Assembly: GCA_026168455.1 (NCBI GenBank)
Contig: CM047429.1
Span: forward strand, 37,370,066 to 37,434,065
From: Theocolax elegans
Taxonomy: Eukaryota > Arthropoda > Insecta > Hymenoptera > Cerocephalidae
Direction: 5' to 3'
Length of the DNA: 64,000 nucleotides
The translations under genes and the position numbers were made by a program. Positions 22,807-33,489 of the stretch are shown here, piece by piece. Under the pieces are notes generated by a model that was not told the origin of the DNA, did not search any database, and saw nothing but the letters and a program-made list of their open reading frames with translations. Numbering within the stretch: position 1 is the first letter of the stretch; every line of letters starts with the position of its first letter.

Positions 22807-22884
22807 GCAAATATTGTGGACGAAGAGCAGATAGTGCCTCGTTTAATTTAAATTTGTTTGATTCGAAAAAACGACCGTAAATGC

Positions 22885-24107
22885 GACCAAAAACAAAGCG
22901 AGTGCATGCATTTTGTGAGCGCTGAAGTTTAATGTTTAAAGTTTTATCGAGATTAAGGTACACTGCGCAAGCATAGTCGAAGTGTGGGAAGATAAGGGAT
23001 TGAACGAGGAGTTTACGAGTATCAAAGGCGAGGGCATGTTTATGATGGCGCAGAGAGTGAAGTAGTTCATGAACCTTTTGCGAGATGCTTCTTGTCTGAC
23101 GATCCCAATCAAGGGTTGAAGAAATCCAGATGCCCAAACTTTTAATCACAGACACAAATTCTATGTCAGAGCTAAAAATGTTGATGTTGAGGATGGAGTC
23201 AAAGTCAAGTGACGACACATATAGCCGTTTAATTTAGACCATTGAGCCAGAGCTTCAGCATCACTCGTTATTGAGGCAATACCATCAGGTAGGTTAGAGG
23301 GTCGACAATGAAGATAGATCTGGGTGTCATTGGCAAAGATCATGCTTTTAGTGTGTTTGAGCACTAAAGGAAGGTCGTTGATGAAGATGGAAAAGAGTAA
23401 TGGGCCCAAAACACTGCCTTGAGGGACACCAGTTTTAGATCTACCCTCAAGATAGTAAAAAACCACTTAAGAACTGTATCCGAACAACCTACATTCCTCA
23501 ACTTACGAAGAAGAATATCATGGGGGATCACATCAAAGGCCTTAGAGAAATCGAATAGAATGAGAATAGTGAGCATGCGTTTATCTGCAGCCTCACGGAC
23601 ATCCTCTAACACTCCAAGTAGGGCAGTCTGTGTACTGTGGCCGTTTCGAAAGCTCGATTGCCGGCAAAATAAAATATTATTATCTTCGAGGTGACGTATG
23701 AGCTGATTTGCAACAACTTTTTCAAGAATTTTGGAGAATTCAGGTAATAAAGCAATCGGTCGTGTATTAGCAGGAGATACAGGATTCTTAATTTTTGGTA
23801 AGGGTCTCAGGATCGCCTGTTTCCACCTAGTCGGAAAAACACTGTCACATAAAGATTTGTTAATGATCTGAACTAAAATTGGGAGAATTTCGGGCAAAAG
23901 ACGTTTAATCATAGTTCTAGAAATATTATCTACTCCCGCTGATTTCGAGTTGGAATCTCTGAATATGCTGCCCACCTCTCTTATAGATGTCGAATGAAAT
24001 TCAAAAGTTGAGGTTAAATTTGAATTAAAAAGTAAGTTTAGAGTGTTAATTAATGAGGTGTCACAAGAGTGAATCAAAAGATGGCAGCGAATACTGGAAA
24101 AGGCCAA
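22885..24107 (-). pseudogene. LINE-A copy 2 reverse transcriptase relic
   Basis: Minus strand from 24107: SAGVDNIS, NTRPIALL (about 23765), SSFRNGHSTQ (about 23650), LILFDFSKAFDVIPHD (about 23560), a short deletion and frame change near 23440, [10 protein letters not shown] (about 23425) and [10 protein letters not shown] (about 23340), where the catalytic FADD has become FAND. The thumb region continues to NACTRFVFG near 22905, and the ORF then enters unrelated foldback sequence. The catalytic Asp change and frameshift mark it as inactive. Confidence 0.8.
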
Positions 24108-24259
24108 GACTCCTCAGTACTCGCCACCTGGCTCGCACACTTCCTGCTGACTTTATTCTTTCCCCTATAAATTTATTTTTGGAGATACTGATCTTATTAG
24201 AAACTAGGTTTCTTAAAAGTCGAAATTTAGATATTGCGTTAGGGTGAGTCGTAAGTCTA

Positions 24260-25205
24260 GCTACCTTATACGCCTTGTCTCTTTGGTGCATTAGTTGTCT
24301 AATTTCAGTGGAAACCCAGGGCCTGGCTTTAGCCGGAAAGGGTTTAGTAATTTTGGGAGAGTGCTTGTCGTATGAAGCAATCAGGGCATTTACTAATTGA
24401 ATTTTTTGATTGTTTTAGGTTTTGTAGTGATATTGAGCGCAGATTTCTAAAAGAAGATAGCGTCAAAGGCAATTTAGGTTTAGACAGATGAAGGGTTTAT
24501 TCGATGCGGTCGTGGCCGGCTATAAAAGGAGCTGGTGATTTATTATAACACTTTATAATATCTACGCTATTAATAATAAAAAGATCGATCCAGGGGTGTG
24601 CCATTCTATCCCGCCATAAAGCATGGTGAGTAGGTTCCGAAGGAACTAATGAAAAAGCAGACGACTCAATAGCATCAGATAAAATTTTTGAGGCAGAGTT
24701 AGTAATTTGCATATTAATAGTAAAGTTACCAGTAATCACGACAAAATCAAATTGATGTTGGAATTGAGCAATATGGTCGAAGAAATCTATAGGGAAGGCA
24801 GCATGGGGGCGATGGTAGATTACTGCAAAAAGGAGTTTGACATTTCCAATTCGAATATAAATTATAAGATATTCTGGTGTATTAGAAAAATTCGGATCAG
24901 AGTTACAAATAATATTGGTCGGAAATGCTTTTTTTTACATATACTCCGACGCCGGCTCCCTCCTTTCCAATTCTATCTAATCTAAAAAAGTTATATCCTT
25001 CGATGCCAATGAGGGAATCATTATCATATTCCGAAAGAAACGTTTCAGTCACTGCTAAAATATCGAACTGTTTATCATGGCAACAGACTTCAAGTTCATT
25101 AAAGTGTGATTTGAGTCTATTTACGTTTATATGAGCTATTCTAAGATTATCTGCTAGGTTAAAACTATTGGGTTTCGGATTTGAGTTTTTAAAACTTGAA
25201 GACAA
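24260..25205 (-). pseudogene. LINE-A copy 2 endonuclease relic
   Basis: Minus-strand frame with INVNRLKSHF and AVTETFLSEYD near 25100-25010, a GKEGAGVGVYV loop near 24960, then after a frame change ITGNFTINM (the GDFN motif with Asp changed) near 24735, SEPTHH near 24640 and AGHDRIE near 24500. All landmarks align with the copy 1 endonuclease. The Asp-to-Asn change in the GDFN motif and the frame breaks show loss of function. Confidence 0.75.
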
Positions 25206-25299
25206 TCGACCCGGATTATCTCAGGCTGAATTGCCGGATTTTCGAAGTTCAGTTCTCTCAATGATGTATTCCTGAGAATCTTTATGCAGTCTTACTATA

Positions 25300-26242
25300 A
25301 TTTGGAGAGCTCGGACAAATATTTGTGCATACCCTTTAGATTTGGCAGTCGCTCTGGTCTTGCGAAGTAGGAGATATATATCCTATGGACAAATAGGAGT
25401 AATATATATTTTCCCATCTCCACCACAGTTAAATACGGCCCTAGATGTAAGACTACTAAAAACTGTTGCTCTTTCGATGAAAGTATCTCTCGAATTAGGA
25501 GCGACAAATTTAATTACTAGAGAATAATACGGACTCCCTTTTTGGTTATTCAAGACACCGTCCATGGAAGCGGCCGAGGTAGTAGCCGAGATTGAAAATG
25601 AGGCAGATTGAGAGGTGCTGGAAGCCTCTGAAACCAAAGAGGATCCTTGTTTCGGTTTCCAAATACGCGCCTGCAAAATTTGATTAATTAGAGAAGGAAA
25701 ATTGATCACACGGAAAATATCTTGGATAGCAACGCCAGTCTCAACATTGGACGGAATACCACTGATTTTTACCTCACAAGAGTGTTTAATCGTAATTGAT
25801 CGTAAAGACCTTCTAGTACCGATATCCTTTCAGACTTGAGCAGAGCGAAACTCCGTTAAATAATCATTCCATATAGTGCTAAACCAGGAGGGTACTGAAG
25901 AATCAGAGGAGGTATTTGTAGACTGAGCCGATCCTCTACCTGAAGGGGCGCCAGGCATCATAATTTCAGATTTAGATTTAGGTTGGCGAGTGCTACGAAT
26001 TCGACTCTGTTTCTACGTGCGAGAAATCGGATGAAGGAAAGGAGACGCCTGTCTCTTGACTGATGGAAGATTGGCGACCGGAGTATTAGTATGTTGTTGG
26101 TGCGGAGGGCTCTCTAGGTTGCACCGAACTTGTCCGAATTTGCACAGTGCTGGTGAACACTAGAATGACATAAAATACAATTAATGTATGAATCACTACA
26201 CGCTTTGTTATAATTTTGACAGTAGATAGTATTAATGCTCAT
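25300..26242 (-). pseudogene. LINE-A copy 2 ORF1 relic
   Basis: From an ATG at 26242 the frame encodes a Cys/His-rich segment (CSDSYINCILCHSSVHQHC) matching the PHD-like finger of copy 1. After degraded sequence, a second open part begins at ATG 25961 (MMPGAPSGRG), meets a TGA near 25833, and continues to about 25340 with ISGIPSN and NFPSLINQIL stretches. These correspond to the C-terminal RNA-binding region of copy 1 ORF1. Overall identity to copy 1 is low, so the two copies belong to related but distinct subfamilies. Confidence 0.65.
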
Positions 26243-26540
26243 AAACGAAAAATAAAAGCATATAAAGAATTAATAATGAACTGACTACATACTATCACTT
26301 AAAATAAGATAACACAAGCTTTCAACTAATAATTAGGCTTTAAAGTAAAAAAAGTAATAAAGATAAAATGAAAACACAGGTTTCTCAGCTACTCTTGTTG
26401 ACTTGTCATGCGACGTCGAAAAGTAAACAACTGCGAAGATAGTTCGTGGATGTAGTGGAGGGGAGGCGCAGCGCCGCTACCGTCCGGTGTAGTAAGCCGA
26501 TGATGATCGGGGCGTAAGAGATGGTACCAACCTCGAATAA

Positions 26541-26779
26541 CCAAATGAAACTAGCTGCTACTAATCCCTCTACACATTCCAGAAGATAACCTCAATATCC
26601 ACTCAAAAATAAAACGTGATTCCAGTGCAAACCCAGCATTCAAGACATTAGAATATTATCCTGGGTAGGCTTGCAAAAGGTCGCATGCAAGAAACTGTAA
26701 CAAAAAAGTCCGAAGGCAAAAAGCGGCAGCGATAGTATAACAATATACGCGAGCTCACAAGAAGGCACCAGTTTATACT

Positions 26780-26822
<43 letters not shown>

Positions 26823-26954
26823 ATAAAGTGTTTATTATGTCTAGGTGGAGATTCAACCGTAAGGCAAAAGCAGTAAAATACAATTTTTTATTTACATGAA
26901 TGATAGTAGAAGTGCTTTCTTTTTCAACTAGTTTATACTATATACGCGTGTAAA
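26541..26954. repeat. Spacer with a (GA)n microsatellite
   Basis: A pure GA run of about 17 units lies at 26785-26819. The rest of the stretch has no gene or element I can define. Confidence 0.7.
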
Positions 26955-28483
26955 TCTATATTATATTAAAATTCATCCGGTATTCGGTGACCGGTGTCCG
27001 GCGTCCGGCGTTCGGCGAGCGGTGTCCGATGCGATGTTCGGTACCCCTTAAGTAGTAAGAATTAAGAGTATGTGTGGAGTGAAAGGGTTAACGCTGATAT
27101 TTAGGAAATTTCTAAGTTATTTCGAGATAACTTCACTAATTACGGGATATTCAAGATATTTCGGGAATTTTTCAGGTATTTCGGGATAACTCCACTAATT
27201 ATGGGATTTCTTCGATATTTCGTGATAACTCCACTAATTACGGGATAAAATATCAAGCACACTTTTTTACCAGTACTCCATTTTTGTACATATTTGTACC
27301 AAATTAAATGATTATATTAGGAATATATAAGTAATATTATAATAATAAATAATAGTTACTACATACATAAATAACGTTAAAATAAAGTGGTCACAGTAAT
27401 ACTAACATAGACTAAAACAGTACCATCAGTCTAATAAATTTTAATTACTTAAATAATATGTTTTAATCTAACTTATATTTTATTAGATGAAACGTTTTAT
27501 TCTTTTTCTCACGTTTAAATAGACGTTTTTTACACATATTTTTCATCATACCCTATTACAAAGATGTAAAATGCGTGAGGAAGGTGGATAAAAAAATTAA
27601 AATATTATTTGTGATTCATTATCTATCTATATCTATATTATTATATTAAAATTCTTCCGTTCTCCGGTGCCCGGTGACCGATGTCCAGCGTCTGTCGGAT
27701 GGTGTGAACCACTCTTCATTTATCCCACATGTAATGATTGGTGCGAGAGGGTTCAGGAGCGGGGGGGGGGGATTAGAAAAAAATTTAAAACATTTTATAG
27801 GGGTTATCGGTATAGGAGAATAAGAACATGTCAACCATTCTTTTTTATCTTTTTAAATATAAGAATTCTAAATCTTCATTTATCTTCCATTTAGTGGTAG
27901 ATGGAGGAGGGGGGAAGAAGAGCGGGATAAAATTAGAAAAATTCCATAAATAATATAGGGGTTTCGGTACAGGTAAATAACAGTATGACAACCACTCTTC
28001 TTTATCCCCTATTTTAAAGATGAAAGAACGAGGGGAAGGGGGGGATTAAAAATACAATGATTCTAAAAAAACTTTAATGGGGGTTTTCGGTACAGGTGAA
28101 TAACAATATTACAACCAGTCTTTAATATCCCCCATTTTAAAAATGAAAGAAGGAGGCGGGGAGATAAAAAATATAAGAATTCTAAAAAAACTTTAGGGGG
28201 GATTTTTAGTTACGGAAAATAACAATATGACTACCAGTCTTTATTTATCCTCCCCTTAAAGGTAGGTAGCGGAGGAGGGTGGAGGGTGGGGAATAATTAG
28301 AAAAATTCCCAAAAGGGAACTAATTATTTGTCAGCTACGATGCTGAGATCAGAATTTTATTATAATCATATATATTATTATACATATTATATTATAAAAC
28401 TATAAAATAAAACAAATATAAATATAAATATAAATGTAGTATAATTACCGAGGGAGCGTTAGTGAGCAGGGAATTGTTGCTAG
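26955..28483 (+). mobile_element. Non-autonomous Helitron copy 2
   Basis: Begins TCTATATTATATTAAAATTC at 26955 after A, and ends GGGAATTGTTGCTAG at 28483 before T, as expected for Helitron A/T insertion. It contains a short TTCGGGAT repeat (27095-27250), the block AAAGTGGTCACAGTAATACT (27384) also present in copy 1 at 11045, a second internal 5'-end-like sequence near 27640 (ATTCTTCCGTTCTCCGG), and several repeats of about 115 bp containing ATGACAACCACTCTT and G-rich runs. No protein-coding capacity. Confidence 0.75.
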
Positions 28484-28752
28484 TTAAATTAGAAATTGTA
28501 ATAGACAAGTAAATGTAACAAAAAAAATATTCACAGACAATACAAACTTAACTAACTAGTCTAGTTGATTTTGTTATCTAAGCTAGCTAAACTAATACTC
28601 AAACGAATACAAAAAACGCAAAACAGAAACGCAAAAACGCAGGCGCAAAGGTACAGACGCATGTATAAGTACGCAAATATATTAAAATTTACAGATTATT
28701 TTCTTCACTTATAAAACTGCAGACTGCAAATAATCAAACAAATGACTTTTAA
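28484..28752. other. Spacer between Helitron and LINE-B
   Basis: AT-rich; the phrase ACGCAAAACAGAAACGCAAAAACGCA near 28616-28641 is a short local repeat. Nothing else seen. Confidence 0.35.
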
Positions 28753-28850
28753 ATAAAGTAATTATTATTATTATTATTATTGATTGAGTCGGGCCTATAA
28801 GGCCTCCGGGCGCATGGGTAGTCCCTTGGCGTCCCTCTGATGCAGTGGGC

Positions 28851-31800
28851 TTATTCAAAGATATTATTCCAGAAGGAAATTATTCTTGGAATGTCCTCTG
28901 CCGTAAAGTCTATACAATGCAGAAGGAATTCCCCAAGATGGGTTTTCCTTCTCTCCATGAGGGCTGGACACTTGCAGACGATATGCAGTGTTGTCTCATC
29001 CTCTAATTTACAGAATCTACATGTTGGACTTTCGCTTAGTCCTATCATATGTCTGTATTTAAGTAACGCGCCGTGACCAGTTATTACAGCTGCCACTAAT
29101 CTTGCGTTCCTCTTGCTTAACTTGGAGATTTGGGAAGCCCAGTCTCCTAGCATTTGGGGTTTAATAAAGCTTTTTGCTACACGACAGCCCGGCGCATTCT
29201 TCCAGGCCTCTTCGTGTTTCTTGGCTATCCACTCTCGGGTTATCTTTACGAATTCCGAGTTGCAGATGCCAACAATTGGCTCCGGTCCAATGAACCGTTC
29301 CCTGCTTGCTTGTTTGGCAAGTCTGTCTGCCACTTCGTTTCCCCTGATGCCAATGTGGCTTGGCACCCATAGTAGGGTCACAGAGCGGCAGCCAGCCAGT
29401 TCATTCAGAGCATGGTGGCACTCCGTCACCAGTTGGGATCTGTTGACAGGTGCGTCCAGGGCTTCTAAAGCACTCCTACTGTCCGAGCAGATATACAGAT
29501 GCTCCCTGGATTTGTAGGAGGCCGCCCAGTGTGTACAGTAGATGATGGCCAGCAGCTCCGCTTGGTGCACAGTCGTGTACGCTCCGAGCGGTATGGTTTG
29601 TCCTTTTCCATCCCTCCTTCTGTAGACACCGGCTCCTGAGCCTCCCGCATTCTTTGAGCCGTCTGTATACCAGACCTCTCCAGATGCGGGAAGTTGAGCC
29701 TTTTGAGATGTCCAGTCTTCTTTTGAAGGAAGACTGATCCTGTATTTCTTGTCAAAGAGGTGGACAGTAGTCGCCTTGTCCGTGGGCATGTCTTGCAGGC
29801 CTCCATAGAAATTGGCTCCCAATGTCTTCCCCCTTTCCTCCGCCCCTCCTACAACTCTGAGGAGTCCTTTGGCTGCCTCTGCTTCAATCGTGAGGGCTAA
29901 GGGCTCTATGCCCAGAAGAGCCCCTAGGGCAGCCGTCGGCGAAGCCTTAGCCGTTCCCAGGGCGCATCTCAGCACAAGACCTCTCAGCCTCTCTAATTGA
30001 GAGATTGCAGATCTGAGTGCTATTCTCTCCCCCCATATTGTAGCTGCATACAACAGTCTGGGTTTGAGAACTGCATTGTACAGCCATTTAGTTGTGGCTG
30101 GTTTTAGTCCCCAATTTCTACCAATGGCCCTTCTGAGCTGCCAGAGTCCATTGATAAATTTTCGGCTTTTATCCTCAAGATGCCTCTTCCATGACAGTTT
30201 GCTGTCAAAGATGACTCCGAGGTATTTCATCTCTTTTGATATATTAAGAGACTGACCATTAAGTTTTAGGGCAAAGTTAGTGGCCCATTTGTATTTCTTG
30301 GTGAAGACAACTACCTCAGTTTTATCCGGGTTGACATTAAGCCCTTTATCTTTGCACCATTTTGCAACAAGGTTTATGGCCTGTTGAAGACGCTCCAAGA
30401 CGGTTTGCAGGAAGGGTCCACGTCCGATGATTAAAATGTCATCAGCATAGCCCACTACTTGGTGACCATTACTTGATAGCGTATCTAATAAGTTATCTAC
30501 TACAAGACACCATAGGAGGGGTGATATCACCCCTCCTTGTGGGCAACCTGAATTAACATTGCCTCTGATAGTGGTGTCCCCTTTGGTAGTTTCCAGCAGG
30601 CGGTTTCCTAGCATGTGGCATGTCCATTCAACAAGCATCTCGGGAATTCCGTGATCAATCATTGCTGACTTGATGACCCCCCGAGACGTATTGTTGAAGG
30701 CCCCCTCTATGTCCATTGCAACCGCCACTGCGAATTCTCCACATTCAAGTTGTTTATGGATGAGCTGCTTGGCCCTATATAGAGCGGTCTCCGTTGAGTG
30801 ACCTGCTCTGTAGGCATGTTGATCCTTGTTCAGAGGCTTGTTTTTCAAGACCCCGTCCCTTAAGAATCTATCTACCAGCCTTTCCAAACTCTTTAGTATG
30901 AATGAGGTCAGACTGATAGGCCGAAAATCCTTCGGTGTGGTGTAACTTTGTCTTCCCGCTTTCGGGATGAAAACCACCCTCACTCCCTGCCATGCTACAG
31001 GCACGTGACCAAGAACGAGGCTGGCTCTGAAGATCTTCATCAGCGGCCCTAGGATACAATCCTCTGCCCTCTGAAGAAGAACCACAAAAATTTCATCCGT
31101 ACCAGGGGATTTGTAGGGTCGAAAGGAGCGTATAGCCCATTTCACCCTATCTTCAGTGATAATAACCTTTGCCAGGTCCTGATGGCAGCGCCACTGCGAC
31201 GCCTTCCATCTGTTCCTGAGATCGATTATTTTCCTGTTATCAGTTCCTAGCTCCGAGAAGCCTGGGAAGTGGCTACTGATCAGGTACACTAGGGTATCCT
31301 CGTCAGACGTTGAGAACTTATTATCTGGAAGCTTGAGCGAGCCAAGGGCAGCTTCCGGGTTCTTGGACAGAATCTTGTCCAGTCTTGAAGCCTCGTTTCC
31401 GCCCTCAACCTCCTCGCAGAAAGCGGCCCAGCTTTCCTTCTGTGCTCTTCTGATTTCGGATCTGTACCGATCTCTTTCCTTTTTATAAGTGTTCCAAGGA
31501 ATTTTCCCTTGTCTGGCCTTTTTGAGAAGGTTCCGTATGGAACCTCTCAATAGTTCTAGTTTGCCTGACCACCAGCGGATTTGGCCTTTAGGCTTCCTCC
31601 TACTTAGTGGGCAGTTATTCTCGAAGGCTTGGCGGAGTGCTTCAGTCAGCTTCCGCGCTGCCTTCTCCAGCATGGGAATGTCTCTTATGGCACCTGGAAG
31701 GTCCTCAAGGTTCCTTTCCAGGTCCCGTCCGAAACCCTCCCAGTTGGTATGTCTGGGGTTTCTGAGGAACCGAAGCTCTTCCAGCGGACCACACTCCCCC

Positions 31801-32462
31801 ACCAATTCCATGGCGATCTGAGCATGATCCGACAGCGTCGGCTCGTCCGTGACCCTCCAGCTTTTAATTCTGTCAGAAAGGGCCGAGGAACATAGTGAAA
31901 TATCAATGACCTCCGCCCTTACAGCATTTTGGAAAGTAGGTTTACTTCCGGTATTGAGAATGTCCAGCTCCGTGGTGACAAGATAGTCCACCAGTGCGGA
32001 TCCCCTCTTATTCACATTTGAGCTACCCCATAGTTCATGATGCGCATTTGCATCACATCCTATTAGGATTGGCCAGTTATGTTCCTGGCAGTGGCTAATC
32101 AACCTGACAACCTCCTTCGGCGGAACATCGGTGTCTTCATAGGGAAAGTAGGCTGAGGCAATGATAAGCCTACCTATCTCCTTTACGTTAATGGAAACCA
32201 CCATTAAATCTTTTGTACAGAAATCCCAAAGAGGGACACTATTTAGTCCCTTGCAGACAATGCCTGCCCTTGGTCTGTCTGCTGTCGGGTCTCTGTAGCA
32301 TTGTAGGCTACCTAGTCCTTTGATGGACCCCTTCACAATCCAAGGCTCTTGGATTAGCGAGAGGCCTGTGTGCACCGTAGCCATGCTTCTCTGCAATATT
32401 GCAGAGGCGCCTTTGCTATGGTGCAAGTTAATTTGGGTTATTGACAGAGTTGGAGGAGCCAA
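28851..32462 (-). CDS. LINE-B ORF2 polyprotein: endonuclease, reverse transcriptase, RNase H
   Basis: Uninterrupted frame of 1203 codons. N-terminal endonuclease (residues about 5-230): TQINLHHSK, QEPW, ASAYFPYED, GCDANAHHELWG, and LSDHAQI with the catalytic His. RT (about 440-740): SPGTDEI, DFRPISL, AMDIEGAFNN (catalytic Asp), GCPQGGVISPLLW, and GYADDILII (catalytic YADD). RNase H (about 930-1060): YTDGSK, QAELLAII, CSDSRSALEAL, SHIGIRGNEVADRLA, giving the D-E-D-D set. The C-terminus has a CX2C...HX3C finger (CRFCKLEDETTLHIVC). The first codon of the open frame is TTG at 32462, right after the ORF1 TAA in the same frame; the first ATG is about 26 codons in. The enzyme would make and insert new cDNA copies. 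All catalytic residues are present. Confidence 0.92.
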   Translation of the reverse strand: MAPPTLSITQINLHHSKGASAILQRSMATVHTGLSLIQEPWIVKGSIKGLGSLQCYRDPTADRPRAGIVCKGLNSVPLWDFCTKDLMVVSINVKEIGRLIIASAYFPYEDTDVPPKEVVRLISHCQEHNWPILIGCDANAHHELWGSSNVNKRGSALVDYLVTTELDILNTGSKPTFQNAVRAEVIDISLCSSALSDRIKSWRVTDEPTLSDHAQIAMELVGECGPLEELRFLRNPRHTNWEGFGRDLERNLEDLPGAIRDIPMLEKAARKLTEALRQAFENNCPLSRRKPKGQIRWWSGKLELLRGSIRNLLKKARQGKIPWNTYKKERDRYRSEIRRAQKESWAAFCEEVEGGNEASRLDKILSKNPEAALGSLKLPDNKFSTSDEDTLVYLISSHFPGFSELGTDNRKIIDLRNRWKASQWRCHQDLAKVIITEDRVKWAIRSFRPYKSPGTDEIFVVLLQRAEDCILGPLMKIFRASLVLGHVPVAWQGVRVVFIPKAGRQSYTTPKDFRPISLTSFILKSLERLVDRFLRDGVLKNKPLNKDQHAYRAGHSTETALYRAKQLIHKQLECGEFAVAVAMDIEGAFNNTSRGVIKSAMIDHGIPEMLVEWTCHMLGNRLLETTKGDTTIRGNVNSGCPQGGVISPLLWCLVVDNLLDTLSSNGHQVVGYADDILIIGRGPFLQTVLERLQQAINLVAKWCKDKGLNVNPDKTEVVVFTKKYKWATNFALKLNGQSLNISKEMKYLGVIFDSKLSWKRHLEDKSRKFINGLWQLRRAIGRNWGLKPATTKWLYNAVLKPRLLYAATIWGERIALRSAISQLERLRGLVLRCALGTAKASPTAALGALLGIEPLALTIEAEAAKGLLRVVGGAEERGKTLGANFYGGLQDMPTDKATTVHLFDKKYRISLPSKEDWTSQKAQLPASGEVWYTDGSKNAGGSGAGVYRRRDGKGQTIPLGAYTTVHQAELLAIIYCTHWAASYKSREHLYICSDSRSALEALDAPVNRSQLVTECHHALNELAGCRSVTLLWVPSHIGIRGNEVADRLAKQASRERFIGPEPIVGICNSEFVKITREWIAKKHEEAWKNAPGCRVAKSFIKPQMLGDWASQISKLSKRNARLVAAVITGHGALLKYRHMIGLSESPTCRFCKLEDETTLHIVCKCPALMERRKTHLGEFLLHCIDFTAEDIPRIISFWNNIFE

Positions 32463-32846
32463 TTATGTGCTCTCCACCTCCATCTCAACCACCTCCCCCG
32501 GCGGACCTTTCTGAGTTACTTTAAATGTAACTCGTCCCAGGTCCAGCCAGGGTCTAAAGTCTAGGGCCTTAAGGGCCCTGACTTGGGACTCAGGCAGCAA
32601 GAAGATTCGGAGGTAGGAGTCCTCCCTCTCTTGCCTTCCTGATTCATCCGAGAGGTTGATAGCTCTCCAGCATGATGTTTTAAGGGAGGGGTTGAACTCC
32701 TCCAGGCGCCGCAGCACTACGGCCGACTCCTCTATTGGCTTAGGGAGCCAGACCACTGCCTTCAGCATTTTCTGGAGGAGCTCAGTCCCTCCTGCCTTGA
32801 AAGCTACCCCCTCGGGCATCAGGGAGGCCGCTTTGGAGAGCAGCAA
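32463..32846 (-). pseudogene. LINE-B ORF1, C-terminal fragment
   Basis: 127 codons open to the 5' truncation point at about 32846, ending at TAA 32465-32463. Residues include alternating charged and hydrophobic stretches (LKAVVWLPKPIEESAVVLRRLEEF, split here by description) and an IFLLPESQ segment typical of the folded C-terminal half of LINE ORF1 RNA-binding proteins. No zinc knuckle remains; it would lie upstream if present. It lies in the same frame as ORF2 with a single stop between them, which suggests coupled translation (see findings). Truncated, so not functional by itself. Confidence 0.7.
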
Positions 32847-32867
32847 AAAAAATAAGCATAAAGTAAT

Positions 32868-33247
32868 ACTGATATAAGTTTTAATTTCGAAAGTACAGCG
32901 TCCCGAAAATCCATAGCTTGAATAGTAAAGGTTTCTTATAAGTTGTGGTGGATACTACTGGGCGTGTAAAAGAAGAAGTCTTATTATGCTCGGAACGACG
33001 TAATTCATTGTTTGGTGCCGGGAGTAAATCGTGTAAATATTCCGGTTTTGAAAAAATTGTTGAATGTACTTTTAATTTTCAATAACTTAAAAAAGAAAAA
33101 GAAAATTATAAGTTAAATAAAAAACAATTGTAATACAAAAAGTTAATTTATAATTACATTTAAGTGTAGAAATATGTAAATTTATGGAATCAATTTAAAC
33201 AATATGAAAAAATAAATAATTAAGTATTCAATGAAATGCAATTAGTG
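32868..33247. other. AT-rich spacer
   Basis: No gene seen. The sequence is AT-rich with oligo(A) runs. Confidence 0.35.
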
Positions 33248-33480
33248 AGGAGGTAATAGATATCACCCTATGTAGTAGAAGTATAGAAGACTCCACAATA
33301 AACTGGAGGATATCTGAGGAATCCTTCTTATCAGAGCATTCTCAAAGAAAATACAAGTTAAATATAGAAAAGGAGGATCGACAACAAAGGCAAAAGTGGT
33401 CCCGTAACCCCAGGAAAATAAACTGGGGAGGCTACGTAGAGAAACTAAAAGCAGGATCTAGAAAAAGCAGCGAATAAGCT
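33248..33480 (+). pseudogene. LINE-B-like relic, end of endonuclease
   Basis: Plus-strand frame from 33248 reading VIDITLCSRS, INWRISEES, LSEHSQ and RNPRKINWGGYVEKL, then a stop near 33477. It aligns with the intact LINE-B segment VIDISLCSSA...SWRVTDEP...LSDHAQI...RNPRHTNWEGFGRDL. The catalytic His region is SEH rather than SDH. This is the first of five collinear pieces that may be one old copy. Confidence 0.75.
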
Positions 33481-33489
33481 AGCTAACGC

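Larger units (their letters stand above)
21686..22885. repeat. Hammerhead-carrying foldback, split by a second palindrome
   Basis: The plus strand at 21686-21860 recurs as reverse complement at about 22020-22124 and 22806-22885 (shared words GTCGTTTTTTCGAATC, GAGGCACTATCTGCTCTT, GTGGAATTTCCCAGA, CTCGATCTCCAGTTTGGACT). The arms surround a loop of about 140 bases. The 681-bp palindrome at 22125-22806 interrupts the right arm. Each arm holds one hammerhead ribozyme sequence pointing outward from the centre. The right end abuts the 3' end of LINE-A copy 2. The same arm sequence, diverged, forms the palindrome at 42509-42884, so this is a repeat family. Confidence 0.75.
22885..26540 (-). mobile_element. 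LINE-A copy 2, decayed but almost full length
   Basis: Minus-strand relative of the element at 1-4750, with ORF1 relic (26242-25300), endonuclease (about 25205-24260) and RT (24107-22885) in order. The 3' part of ORF2 after the RT thumb is missing; at about 22885 the sequence passes directly into the hammerhead foldback. The GC-rich 5' end lies near 26440-26540. Several stops and frameshifts show it is dead. Confidence 0.8.
28763..32857 (-). mobile_element. LINE-B: young, 5'-truncated I/LOA-like LINE
   Basis: Minus-strand non-LTR retrotransposon. It ends in an (AAT)n tail at about 28763-28785 and carries an intact ORF2 plus the last 127 codons of ORF1. It is bounded by a perfect 10-bp TSD, ATAAAGTAAT, at 28753-28762 and 32858-32867. 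The 5' junction has about a dozen extra A/T-rich bases before ORF1 sequence begins near 32846, typical of aborted reverse transcription. Endonuclease, RT, RNase H and a (TAA)n-type tail point to the I superfamily group (I, LOA, R1 relatives). Older relatives lie on + at 33248-56262. Confidence 0.9.

Noticed and set aside
29113..29517. Plus-strand frames opposite LINE-B ORF2 (also 31489-31895)
   Set aside because: Shadows of the minus-strand ORF2, which has complete catalytic motifs.
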